A DNA stretch of 64,000 nucleotides from the NCBI GenBank assembly GCA_947311845.1, contig CAMZMU010000069.1, forward strand, positions 14,278,891 through 14,342,890. The letters are read 5' to 3'. The notes beneath the pieces were generated by a model. The model saw only the letters and a list, made by a program, of their open reading frames with translations, had not been told where the DNA came from and did no database searches. This stretch comes from Poa pratensis. Lineage: Eukaryota > Streptophyta > Magnoliopsida > Poales > Poaceae. Below are positions 24,155-35,582 of this stretch, piece by piece. Position 1 is the first letter of the stretch; each line of letters begins with the position of its first letter. The position numbers and the translations under genes were made by a program.

Positions 24155-27036
24155 TGTAACAGCCCAAAGTGTGAACCTAAAAACCTGTTTAAAATTTTCA
24201 CTTTTGTGTTCATTGCATCATGGCATCCTTGCATCAATATTGTTGTTAGGGAATTGTGTTGGTTTAGCACCATTTTAAAACCACAATGCAAACTTGTTTC
24301 AACAAACTGCCAAGTAATATTTTGCACTTGCTATAAAATTATCAAAGGAGCAACCTTTCGAATCTAGCAAAATGCTATAATCCAACACTTTGAACAAATG
24401 TTGTCAAAAACATTTTATTTGGAGACACCAAAGTTAGGGGAGCCTCCCCAAATTTTGGCATAATTTTCTAAAAATGTTTTGGTGCCTAAAGAAAATCAGG
24501 GAAATTTGGATGGTTCTAAAATTAAAAGAGAAAAGGACTTGTCTGTGAGGAAAACGAAAGCGCAGGGGTTTTATGTAAAAGAAAAGGACACTAAAGTGAA
24601 GGAGAGAAAACCCCCAACCAGCCCACTCCCTCCATCCTCACTCTCCTCTCCATTCTTCTCTCCCCAAAGAGCTCCAAGAGCTAGCTCCCATGGCCGAGCT
24701 CGCCGCCGTTGATTGAGGAGTCCCCGAGCGAAACAAAGACCACCAATAGCTCCGCCTCGTCGTCCTCTACCACTCCACCGAAGGAATCGAGTTGGGAAGC
24801 CCGCAATCGAGCTCACCGTCAAGTTCTCCGCAAACCACCGCCGGAGCTCTCCCGGACGATTCCGGCCATCTCCGTCCATCTCCGGTCCTTCCAAGCACCC
24901 CCACGAGTTCAGGGTGAGCAAACCTCCAAATGGACCCTACATTTCCTCCTTTTCCCCTAGTTCACGAATCCCCGTAGCTCTATTTCGTTTTGGTCGCGTT
25001 GACAAATCCGGTGTCCAACCCGGAAATTTCCGGAACTGAACCCGGAATCACCCGGTACCAGACCCGGAATTGTCCGGAATCTATACCGGGTTAAGAAAAA
25101 CGGTACTGGACTCGACCATTTTCGCCCGGATCATACCCGGAAATGACCCGGAATTAAACCCGGTGCCAGACCCGGTATAAAACCCGGAATGACCCGGTAC
25201 AAAACCCGGAATCATCCCAGAAAATTCCGGATTTCAAACCGGATGCTCTCTGAAACTTGTTTTAACACCAATTCTTTTTCCGTTGCTTTATAATTGTTGC
25301 AAGAATGTTAACCACCTAAAATTGCATCTCTCACATGATCATGTCATATCATTACAAGTTAAATCCTAGGGTCTCAACTACGTTAATCAACAAGTAAAGA
25401 TGATTCCTTACTTAACTCCACGGTGTATTCGAGGTGTGTCCCCACTAAGCACCCAAACTCCGTTTAAATTGAATAGTTGAATCATCCTCCTCCGGGGATT
25501 TAAATTGACATGTCATCATGTGTTTGTGCATTGCATTTGCTAAAGTTTGTGTGGTGATTGATTGTTCTTCCGTTGCTATGCCTCGATAGATCAAGCAGCC
25601 GGGGTTACTCCACAATACCCCGAAGATCCGTACTACCAGCACGTTGAGCAAGGCAAGCGTAATCCCCCCTCTGAGCATGTCTTATCCTATGTTTCCGCAA
25701 ATATTTTCTCCACTATAATATTGCATGCGGTTCTAAATGTCAATCTTTGTTGGATTAGAGTATCCTATAGTTGCATTAAGTTCCCGATGCCAATACCTGT
25801 TTTCCCTCCTATTATCCATAGGGTTGTATTGTTGGCCGAGATACTTGCTATGCTATGTTGTTGCTTAGCCATGCTTAGTTAATTGCATAGCTATATGGTG
25901 GACGGTTTATGTTGGAAACAGGTGATGAAATGAGAATGATGGTGGAGAAATTGTGGTGACGGATAATAAAATGCTTAAAGGTGGGGATGAGAGGCCACTG
26001 TGGTTGTGGTGTTTTGTCTCGTTCTCGCCGCCTAGGTGCGAGTGCTATACCTCTTGAACCAAGACTGAGCGTGCAACCATGCGTGAGGCCTATGCATTTG
26101 CAGGAACCCTCATAGACTAAATAACTCGAGCGGGGCTAGCCAGGGTCCTCTAGTTCGGGCTTCCATTTGCGCGTGCGTGAGTTGGTGGTATGAACTGGGA
26201 TGAGGATTGTGGTATTAGGAAAGTAAGTGTCCGCGGGACAGGGGGTTGGAGGAGTCACCAAACCTGTCCTACCGGCACTGATGATCCTGGAAAGTCCTTA
26301 ACGAGGGAGAAGTCGACACCGCTCCCACCCAGCCGGCTCTCCAAGGAAGAGGGCTAAAAGCTAGGTAATGGGCCGGACGGTACGCGTGGCGAAGGAGCTG
26401 GAGCCCTTCGGGACTCCGGGACTTCAACTTTGTACACCCCTGCAGGGTAAATCTTTTCGAAAAGCCGTGTCCGCGGTTATGGACGACTTGGGAAGTGAAG
26501 GTAAGATCATAGAATAACTTTAACGGAATGATTAAAAACTAGGTACTAGAGGTACCACTCACAAAGCAAGGTGAGCTTCCTCGAGGGTGATTCGGGGAGG
26601 TGCCTTGATGAACAGGTACAGTGGTTGATGATGGTGGTTGTTGTTGAGAAAGGTGATCAAGAAAAGAGTACTTCTTACCTCTTTTGAAAATACTCTGATT
26701 AGTCGATGCCATGGAGTTGTGTTTTATAAATAAAATCAGCTTTATGCAAAACAGCCATAAAACCTTTGAGAGCCAATCATGGAGCATATATTAGCTCTTA
26801 ATCTTGCGAGTTCGTCGAACTCAACGTCGTTTGCTTATTTTCAGGAGAGGACTTCACCGACCTCGAAGGTGGGTTCTTTGTGGACGTCGACGAGTAGTCT
26901 GGGGTTCCCAGGTGGCAGCTTGGGACATCCTGGAACAGCTGGCGTTGTGATGTTTATCTGTAGGCCTCTTAGGCCATATGTTGGATCTTGTTGTTTAGAA
27001 CAACCTAATTTGCTTCCGCTTGTTGTAATGTTGGGT
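24155..27036 (+). repeat. 3' LTR of the gypsy element, truncated
   Basis: It starts TGTAACAGCCC and follows the 5' LTR to TTGTAATGTTGGGT, corresponding to about 18935. The remaining 190 bp or so (to the CACA end) are absent and LINE sequence follows immediately. The truncation rules out checking a target duplication against CTTCA (16048-16052). Confidence 0.9.
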
Positions 27037-29751
27037 CACTAGGTTTCCAAAGAATCTGAGATACAGCTTGAGAGCCCACATACTTCCTCATAAGGAGGGT
27101 TTGCCAAACTCCATCTTCAGAAAGAAGCTTGAAAAGCCATTTACCTAGCAAGGCTCTATTCTTGACCTCAAGGTCATGAACTTCGAGCCCTCCTTGGTCT
27201 TTAGGACAGCAAACCACACGCCACTTAGTCAGCCGATATTTTTTCTTCTCGCTATCCCCTTGCCAAAAGAATCTAAACCGGAAATAATTTAATCGTTTTA
27301 AGACTCCTTTGGGCAGTTGGAAGAATGAAATCATATACAGTACCATGTTCGTTAGTACGGAGTTTATGAGAACCAATCTTCCCCCTAGGGATAGGAGTTT
27401 GCCTTTCCAGCTATTTAAACATATTTGAAGTCTTTCCTCCACCTTTTTCTATTCAGCATTTGTGAGTCTCCGATAATAGATCGGAATACCCAAATAGTTG
27501 ATAGGAAATTGACCTTGCATACAGCCGAAAAGTTTAGCATACAAGGCGGTGTTTTCTTGAGCCTCGCCAAAACAAAACAAAACAATTCACTTTTATGGAA
27601 ATTTATCTTAAGACCCGAAAGTTGCTCGAAGGCTGACAAAATCAACTTTAGGGTACGAGCTTTTTCGATGTCATGTTCCATAAAAAGAATTGTATCGTCG
27701 GCATATTGAATAATCGATAAACCACCATCGACTAGATGTGGAATGACTCCTTCAATTTGCCCCTCAGACTTAGTGCGTTCGATCAAGATAGCCATCATAT
27801 CAGCCACTCGATTAAATAGTATTGGCGGAAACGGGTCACCTTGTATGCCAGTGTCATCATTGACTTTAATGGCTACACTTCCTCCCGAAACAAAGCTATT
27901 TATTAACGCATGCCACTCAGTAGAAAAACCTTTCATTCTGAGAGTCTGCTGAAGGAAAGACCAATTGATTTTATCATAAGCCTTCTCAAAATCTATTTTC
28001 AGAATTACCCCATTCAGCTTTTTCCTATGTAGTTCGTGAACTGTTTCATATAGGATCGCCACCCCATCGAGGATGTTACGACCTTGTATGAACGCAGTCT
28101 GTGACGGACGAACCACATGATCTGCCACACTGTTCAGTCGAATCGTAGCAACTTTGGTAAATATTTTAAAACTAATGTTAAGAAGGCATATATGTCTGAA
28201 TTGTTGAATCCTTTCTGCCTCATTAACCTTAGGTAATAAAATTATCTCACCAAAATTGAGACAAAACAACTCTAATTGGCCATCATGGAGACAGGCGAAC
28301 AGTTGAAGTAGATCAGACTTGATAACATCCCAGAAGTTCTGGTAGAACTCAGTCGGGAAACCATCAGGTCCAGGTACTATATTATGTTTCATTTGGAAAC
28401 CCGCCTTTATCACTTCATCCTCTGAGTAGAGGTCAGTAAGTAGACTATTTTCCTCATCTGAAACCTGGGGTATATCATCTGTTCTAGACTCATCCAGTGT
28501 GAAGTTTCCTTCCTCTGGGGCTCCAAACAAGTCTTTATAATAGTTAGTAATATACAACGTGAGTTGTTCATGACCCTCAATCGTTCCCTCATCCTGGACA
28601 AGAGAATGAATACGCTTTTTCCTGTGTCTGCCATTGGCAATACTATGGAAATAGCGAGTATTCGAATCCCCTTCAAGGATGAATTGTGCTTTGGAACGTT
28701 GATACCATTTTAACTCCTCATCACGCAGTAGTTTCGCTATCTGTGCATTAGATTGGCTTTTTAGCTCAATCTCTTGCGTGGATAATGGTCAAACTTCTGC
28801 TAATGCCTCTAGAGCATCAATTATCGAGGATAGTCGTATCTTTTCTTTTTTAAGTAAACCAGTAGTATGACGAGCCCAACCGACTAGGTGTGTGCGTAAA
28901 GCACGAATCTTGTTGTTCCACCTCTGGATCGGCGTGTCACCAGCAACTGGTCTTTCCCAAATTATTTTGACCAACTCATGGAAACCCTGACGATGCAACC
29001 ATCCAAGTTCAAACTTGAAACGCGGGTCACACGGTGGTCTAGGCATGCCTGTGGTCAAAAGAATGGGAGCATGATCCGACAAACCCTCAATACGTTCTAG
29101 AGCCCGTGCCGACACCAATGGGAATCTAGATTCCCAATCAGTATCCATGAGTACACGGTCTAATTTTTCGTATGTGGATTCAGGGAGAGAATTAGCCCAA
29201 GTGAACTGTCTCCCCACCATTGATATCTCTCTTAAGTTCAAGCTGTCTATGACTGCATTGAACAAGAGAGGCCAGTGGTTGTCGAACTGACCTCTACTTT
29301 TCTCAAATGGATAACGAAGCAAGTTGAAATCCCCACCAATGATAAATGGATGTGGGTTATCCTTTGCCAAGTTTACCATCTCACAGAGAAAAGCCGTCTT
29401 AGCCCCCTCCTGGGCTGGCCCATACACGGCAACAAGACTCCAAATGAAATTGTCGGTTTTATTACGGATGTGCATTTTTATATGAAAATCACCATCCGAA
29501 ACATCCAACACTTCCATGGTATCAGTCCTGATGCCCAGTAAAATGCCCCCGGAGCGGCCATGGGGAGGACGAGAGTACCAATCAAAGTCTATACCGCCTG
29601 AAAGTCGGTTCAATAGAGTTTGCGAGAACTCACGCCTTCCCGTCTCAGATATAGATAAGAAATCCAAATTATGATCCCGAATGCAACCAGCAAAGTGCAA
29701 ATGTTTAGCCAAGTTACCAAGACCTCTGTTATTTGCGAACATTCTATTCAT
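27037..29751 (-). pseudogene. LINE ORF2: endonuclease and reverse transcriptase
   Basis: Starting at MNRMFANNRGLGN (29751), it encodes an APE-type endonuclease (LDFLSISET, VAVYGPAQE, FIIGGDFNLLRYP, RQFTWAN, LDRVLMD, SDHAPILL). The frame then stays open to 27415 except for one stop near 28786, giving the reverse transcriptase (PGPDGFPTEFYQNFW, ILLPKVNEAE, LKIDFEKAYD, IQYADDTILF). A small deletion removes the residues normally found before QGDP. After a frame change near 27430 the thumb and downstream region follow (GKLLSLGGRLVLI, FFWQGD, KDQGGLEVHDL). It would nick target DNA and reverse-transcribe LINE RNA. It is inactive as written. Confidence 0.85.
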
Positions 29752-30648
29752 TGGGAAACCGTGGGGGATTTGGATAACTTTGCCCTTTTCCGAGACAAAT
29801 TGTTAGAGGATGATTTTGATTTCCGACCGGATGCTTTTAACTCATACAATGAGCTCAAACCCTCGTCATCCAAACCAACCTCCGACACTTCACCAATGAG
29901 ATGAGAAAGAAGCTGACCATCTGATGTGGCATTCGCTTCTTCTTCATCCATATAGGTGGTTGTCAAACCAGTCGAAACTTTAGGAATAACCGTAAGACGG
30001 TCATATTCCATATGTCTCAAGACCTTAGTTGATACATATATTTGTTTTTTACTACAACCAAGATTAACTCCTACACTAGAAAGCTTTGAATGAATTGAAT
30101 TTGAAGAAAATGAAAGAAAAGACTTTGAATTCATTTCCGTACCGAGGTAATCCAAGTTGCGTGCAGCTTTGCGACGCATGGCCTTCTTCAAGGAGTCTTC
30201 ATCCGCCGCACACGCCCCGTCCAAGGCCCCCCCGAACCTCTCACTACGACGGATCGAGTGACCCCATCAGCAAAAGTCGACGCAGTGGGAGGAGGTGTAA
30301 ATGGCCTGATGGAGCATGTGGCAGTGTACGCTGCCTCAGTAGAAGCGGACGACTAGGTCGGCAGTGGTGAAGTAGCAGCCGACCCAGCTATCGCAGCAGC
30401 CCCCTCAGTGCAATGCGAGACGGGGTGGTCAAAGTCGGAGTCGAGACCACCACTGTCTCAGCAGAAGCCGCGCCTGGGCCACCGTGGGGAGACTGAGGTG
30501 GTGTAGAGTCCCCCCCACAGACCAGCACAGGTGTCGAGTCCTCCTGGTGGGCTGACCCGCTGTCAGCCAGCGGCCTATCCATTTGGTTCCAACCGGTCGT
30601 AAGTTTAAGGTTGGTTTGGAGCCAAACGAATACTTTCTGCGTAGACAT
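29748..30648 (-). pseudogene. LINE ORF1 C-terminal part (degenerate)
   Basis: From 30224 the frame reads KKAMRRKAARNLDYLG and then a linker ending just where ORF2 starts, the arrangement of Triticeae L1-type LINEs. Upstream to 30648 two further frames (MSTQKVFVWLQTN..., then Ser/Thr/Pro-rich) probably belong to the same ORF1 after frame changes. The nucleic-acid-binding N-terminal part and zinc knuckle are not seen, so the LINE is 5'-truncated or decayed here. Confidence 0.55.
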
Positions 30649-30650
30649 GC

Positions 30651-31567
30651 GTCCGTTTATTTTTTGTCCGCTCCTCCCCTTACGTGAGCCACAACAATAA
30701 TCGCATCTTCCCTATTTTCTCTCTCCAGCCCAAATTCTCTCCCACCACCCTGTCGCTGGCTGATACCAGTTTTCCTCTCCGCTTCCGCCACCTCGTCCCA
30801 CAGATAACCCAACCCAACGATGTCGTTGTTGTTGTTTCCCTCTATTATCGGTGCACTGTGCATCTCGTCGTCATCGCCACTATCTAGGCCAAGAAGGGCG
30901 GTTGTTCTTCCATCCGCGAACAAGACGAATGGTTGTTATTCATCCCTGGTCACGGAAGGTTGACGTAATGACCTCACATCACAAAATGTGTGGTGGGCCT
31001 ATTCATATTCAACTTCAAACGATTTGGTTGAGCATGTTTGGATCCACAGAGGAAACTGGTAGTTTTCATTTGATGTATTGTGTTGAAAATTTTATTGAAT
31101 TTTAGGATAATTGTTATTCAAATTTTAATTTTAATTTTTATGAGAACTATGTCATTTGAATTTTGTATCTATTGTACAGTTCATTTGAGTGTTAAATTTA
31201 GATAGCAATAATTTTGTATGTCAATAAGATAAAATGGTTGAAATGAAAAAGAACAACCCAAACCGGACATGTCATCCCATTTGGGGCGCGGTTGCTGCAG
31301 AGGGCACACAATCCGCAAACAAGTGTGTGGCAACCCCCAAACGGATATAAGTGGACACAAAGAGGACACAAATGTCGAAAACAACATGGATAGTGTTTTT
31401 CTAGCATAATTCCCACACACATAGTCTCGGCAACATTCATCTAATGAATTGCAGCACATGATATCCATTGCCACGCCAAAACGTTTGAAGAGAAAGCTTA
31501 GCAGCGCATCCCAGGGCGTCGGACGGCATGGCGTCACGTCCCCCACCGCCACCAGCCACCGCGGACT
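30651..31567. other. Unassigned sequence
   Basis: No supported gene. An 88-codon minus frame (30923-30657) lacks any family signature. The patch 31260-31380 has GGACATGTC, AACGGATATAAGTGGACAC and similar words seen also near 50470-50530, perhaps remnants of an old MITE family. Confidence 0.35.
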
Positions 31568-33254
31568 CTAATGAGTAGGCATGTGGAGCGGCACGACCAG
31601 CCGCGTCGGGTCAAGGTGCGGGTAGCGGCGCAGCGCGGCGCGCTTCATGTCCTCCATGCCGCGCTCGTACCCCCGCAGCTCCCGTTCCGCCAGCGCGCGC
31701 GCGTGCTCTGACCCCGAGAACCCCCGCTCCGCCGTCTTGGCCATCTCCGCGTTCGTCTTAGTCTCGGCGAGCTCGGCCTTCGCCTCGCGGAGCTCCGCGC
31801 GCAACGCGTCGGCCTCGCGCTCGCTCGCCCTCAGCTTCTTCTCCAGCTCCCGAGCGTAGCCCAGCGAGAAGGCCACCTCGTTCGCCGCCTGCCACGAATT
31901 GTGCCATTGCCCACCATGCATTGCATGTCGATTAGTCCGGAACAAACCACGCATAAAAGTAGCAGATTTTTTTTATGAGATCACTCTGATCTGTGCGCGA
32001 ACCGTAATTCACCTGGAGCACTGACGTGTAGCTGGAGGCGACGACGTCGGCCGGCTTGGACGCCGCGAGCTCGCGCTCCCGCCACGGCGGGACGATGCCC
32101 TGCAGGACCTGCCTCGCCGCCTTCCAGTCGCTCCTGTCTCTGTCGCGATGCTGAATGGTCTTCGATGGCTTCTTAAGGGTGGAAAAGCCCGGCGGGGAAG
32201 ACGGGCCCGACGACGAGCTCTCGCCGAACGCGTGCTCCTCCGCCACCTTCCTCTTGTTCCTAGAAGACGGCGCGAAAGGCGGCGCCTCGTAGTCCGGCAC
32301 CGGCTCGCACTTCACTGACTGTCGCCATCCCCGCTGACGCCCGAGTGGCGGCGGCCTCGGCTGCCTTCTCTGCCCGGATATCCTCCATGGTGATCTCATG
32401 AACTGGTGCGCCCATCCCTACCACATAAAAATCGGTCAGAGCACAAATAAAAGTAGTACAATTCACAGCGGCATTCTGAAAAATCCACCTTGAGGAGTTG
32501 GCTGCGGCGATGGTCCCCCGATGATGCTGGCCGCGGCCATGTTGCTCTCGTGGAGATACATCCTAAGATCAATTGGCGAGCCGCCTCGAGCGCGCAGCAG
32601 GTTAGCCGCCACTACCTTCTCCGCGCCGGTGAGCTCCGGGTCGAACTTCGCGGACCTAAAACCCCAGTGCAGGGGACATGGCCACGGCGCCGACGACGAC
32701 AGGAAGAAAAATTCCTTCTTCCACCCCTGATTCTTGACGGTCAGCTGACGGAAGAGCAAACCCACGCCTTCCTTCCCGCGGAAGGAGTAGAGCTTCTGCT
32801 GGAACGCGCACAGCTTGAAAAAGTGCCGGAACACGGCCAGCGCCGGCAGCACGCCGGTGAAGTGGGAGAGCACGACGAATCCTGCCAGGGCGCGCCACCC
32901 ATTGGGCGTGAGCTGGCCCGGGCCGATCCCGAAGTGGCTGAGCACCGTGCCGTAGAACGGGTGGAGCGGCAGGCGCATCCCGGCCACAAGCGCGTCGACG
33001 TACACGCAGACGGATCCGGGCGGTGGCGGCGCGCACGGGGACCGGTCGCCGGCGAGGACTGGGGTGAAGTCATCGGGGATGCAGAACTTCCTACAGATGT
33101 ACCTCCGGTTTTCATGGGTGCGCACCCGCGACCTTGAGACGATCCGCGAGGGCACGCTGTCGTCGTCGCTGTCGTCGGTGCTGGTGCGAAGATATCGGCC
33201 GCGGTTTGGGTCTTCGAGGCTAGCGCCCGGTGACCAGGATGGTGAGGATGCCAT
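31568..33254 (-). CDS. Transposase_28-like (putative gypsy-type transposon domain) protein, three-exon copy with one frame change
   Basis: Exon 1 is 32489-33254 (MASSPSWSPG...), with the conserved GSVCVYVDALVAGMRLPLHP, QLTPNGWRALAGF and FRHFFKL blocks. Exon 2 is 32013-32417 and exon 3 is 31568-31888. All introns are GT..AG with matching phases (1 and 0). Exon 2 starts GMGAPVHEITMEDIRAEKAAE and later carries a basic segment (RNKRKV) and WKAARQVLQGIVPPWRERE. Exon 3 is a coiled coil (ANEVAFSLGYARELEKKLRA ... ERELRGYERGMEDMKR) ending RLVVPLHMPTH. Within exon 2 the frame shifts by one near 32325-32345, which is either a real break or a base error. It is the most diverged of the three paralogues and does not share the flanks of the duplication arms. 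Function unknown. Confidence 0.65.
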
Positions 33255-33437
33255 GGTGTGGGCTGTGCTTGTGCTTGTGCGGCGGCGTAGGTAGGCTGGT
33301 GCCTACAGATCAAGACAGCGAGAAAGTAGAGTGTTCGATTTTTGTGCCGTGCCAAAAGCAAGTAACTAGGGCAAACTGGTAAACGATGTCCACACCTTTT
33401 TTTAAGAAAGTATGTTAGAAAGGTGATGTTTGCGTAA
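33255..33437. other. 5' flank of the second Transposase_28-like gene
   Basis: Short intergenic sequence. No clear TATA box at a convincing distance was identified. Confidence 0.4.
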
Positions 33438-33764
33438 GGGCATGTATAATGGTAGAGAAGACTAGTCTTTTCTTAGCCCTCCACGTCACTTAGAGAATGT
33501 AATAAATAGTAGTCATACAATGCGTCATCTCTTATTGTCATCTCTATCAATTAATGAGAACTAAATAAATTTAGAAAGAAATTATGTTAATAAGGGAGAG
33601 CATATTGTACAATGGATAAAATAGTCTTCTCTTAATTTTTAAGAGATCATCTCTTAGCTAAGGGAAGACAACCCTCTCGCTCTTGATTCTCTTTCCTCCA
33701 ACTAAGCAAATATCCGACGTGGCATCTCTAAGAGAAGGCTGACGTCACCGCATTGTACATGCCC
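33438..33764. mobile_element. MITE with GGGCATGTATAATGG ends (327 bp)
   Basis: Inverted ends GGGCATGTATAATGG and CATTGTACATGCCC enclose an AT-rich body with internal complementary words (AGTCTTCTCTTA, TAAGAGATCATCTCTTA). Flanks TAA and AAA could be a 3-bp duplication with one change, which would fit PIF/Harbinger-type (Tourist) elements. Class assignment is tentative. Confidence 0.65.
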
Positions 33765-35582
33765 AAACTATGCATGATGGTATATTGTTAGTCCCTATTT
33801 ATTGTTGAACTAGCATGGGCCACCATGCCAAAGATTAGATTTTGGTTCTATAGTAACCAACATTTTGTAGTTAATATAAAATATCATGTGTGCGGAAAAT
33901 CCCTTTTTTATCATCTATTTATGACTTCTGTTTAAAAAAATGACTTTGTTAGCGAAGTGAAGAAATGATTCACGGCTAAGAGTTTTTTCTTTATCTTGCC
34001 CATGTCCTTTTTCAATTTCTCTCAAATATTTGAAGGACATGGTGTTTTGGCTCGTAGGACCATCTATTCTTATTGTGAGAAGTGTATTTTAAAATGTCAA
34101 AATATTATGAAATAAAATTTCGATTGCACCTCGGAACAATTTATGTTGGCACACAAATTTTCGTGAAAAAATAATGTTTTTTGTGTTCTGCATAAAAAAA
34201 AATTGGTGCTCAAAAATGACTTTTTACTAGACATGTTTTTGTCTTTTTTGCACATGCATAAAAATATCTTTTTTTATAAAATTTTATATGCCTTCATAAA
34301 ATATCTATATGTATATCCGAATTTGTTTTGATAATTTTGACATTACAAAATATGTTTTTTCATAATAGGAGCGTCTAGTCCCACAAGCCGAAATGGATTT
34401 CCGATATTTGAACCCTATGTTTGCATTAAAATATATGACATTGTTGACACAAACATTGGCAGTAAGATGTAAAAATGTATAAACATGTTAAAAATATTAA
34501 GATGGAAATCTTGAATCTCTTTTGGCTCCAATTTGTTTTAATTACCCCGTTTAGTCGCTAGAGATTATGTTGATCATGGTCTACATTGAAATCCTCCAAA
34601 TTTTTATCATTTTTAACTCACTTCTTAAGAATCTTCTATTGTTCAATCCAATAGTTGTACATTCTTGCTCACATGGTTTGTTGTTTCATTTAGTATGACT
34701 ACACAACATCTTAACTAAGTGGTCACCAATTTGTTGCACGTCTTACCCGCATAACATTTCTCACACCGAGTACCCAACTGCCAAGTTCTGCTCTGCTCGA
34801 AAATCAACACTTCTCTATTAATTTAAAGACATCATCAATAAATATATAACAATGTATAATTATGTATAATTAGAGTGATAGGTTCTCTTAAATATTAAGG
34901 ATTTACAAACCATGCATCAGATTGAAACAAAAAAGTGCAGATTAAACTACGTCATCATTTATGTACACATGTTCCTTATTAATTTTCTCGTGGCCGCCGA
35001 TATAGCAACCATATGATGTTTTTCAGTCACAAACCAATCATTACCTAGGGTTTTATACGAGTCCCCTAAAATTCTATGTAGCAATCTACTTACTGGAACA
35101 ACTCATAAAAATTCTTAAAACTGCATTGTTGTCCCAATTCCATCGAATCTGGTGTCAAGTACAAGGTTAGTGAAAGAAAAGTAACTGGACAACTAAAAAA
35201 CTAGATTTTTTGGGTGTGTTTTCAGAATTATTAATTGTAGAATTTTAAACTAGTAGCAAACTAAAGTTAACACTGTTTCTTATATGAGAAAATCGACGCA
35301 TTTTCAAGGGTTTAATCGATCACTCTATGGAAAATGTGGGGACACAGAAAAACAAGTGTGGATGTGAGAAAAGCACAGTTAATACAAAATGAAGTCTATG
35401 CTTGTCTAGCAAGGATAGTATGTATACGGCCATCACATCCACATATCAAAGCGGATGGTTTTTCCTTTGCTTGCTAATAGACTCCATGTGCATGGGTTGT
35501 TCCTACTCGTGGAATTGAGTACAAAGATAGGGTATTGATCTATGTTCTATGCTACGAAGTTGGGAATATGTACTTGGTATTT
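33765..35582. other. AT-rich intergenic sequence
   Basis: No open frame with a family signature, no RNA gene and no complete element was recognised in this 1.8 kb. It may contain decayed repeats that need a library search. Confidence 0.4.

Larger units (their letters stand above)
16053..27036 (+). mobile_element. Ty3/gypsy chromovirus-like LTR retrotransposon (about 11 kb)
   Basis: Complete except for the last 190 bp or so of the 3' LTR. The order is 5' LTR, primer binding site complementary to initiator tRNA-Met, gag with zinc knuckle, protease, reverse transcriptase, RNase H, integrase with a C-terminal chromodomain-like segment, polypurine tract and 3' LTR. The integrase-last order and the chromodomain place it in the Ty3/gypsy chromoviruses, probably near the Tekay/Del clade (inference from motifs). 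The LTRs are very similar by eye, so the insertion is recent. The frame is broken many times, so it cannot make its proteins as written. Confidence 0.9.
15345..30650 (-). mobile_element. L1-type LINE interrupted by a gypsy element
   Basis: The LINE runs on the minus strand. From 30650 to 27037 it holds an ORF1 tail, endonuclease, and reverse transcriptase up to a LLMRKYVGSQ block. From 16052 to 15345 it holds a zf-RVT-like C-terminal domain (readable in fragments such as ETITHLFFQCEF after stops) and the tail AGAGGCCGGGTGTAATGC ... poly(A). The gypsy element 16053-27036 sits between the halves. LINE sequence between the two blocks is missing, along with the end of the gypsy 3' LTR, so a deletion followed the insertion. 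The 5' boundary near 30650 is uncertain. Confidence 0.8.

Noticed and set aside
15310..30600. A possible long target duplication of the LINE (CTGTCAGC..CTATCCATTT at both sides)
   Set aside because: The two sides differ by several bases and indels, unlike the perfect duplications nearby. Could be chance.
30657..30923. 88-codon minus-strand frame starting MFADGRTTALLG
   Set aside because: No family motif, no splice context and no paralogue in the window.
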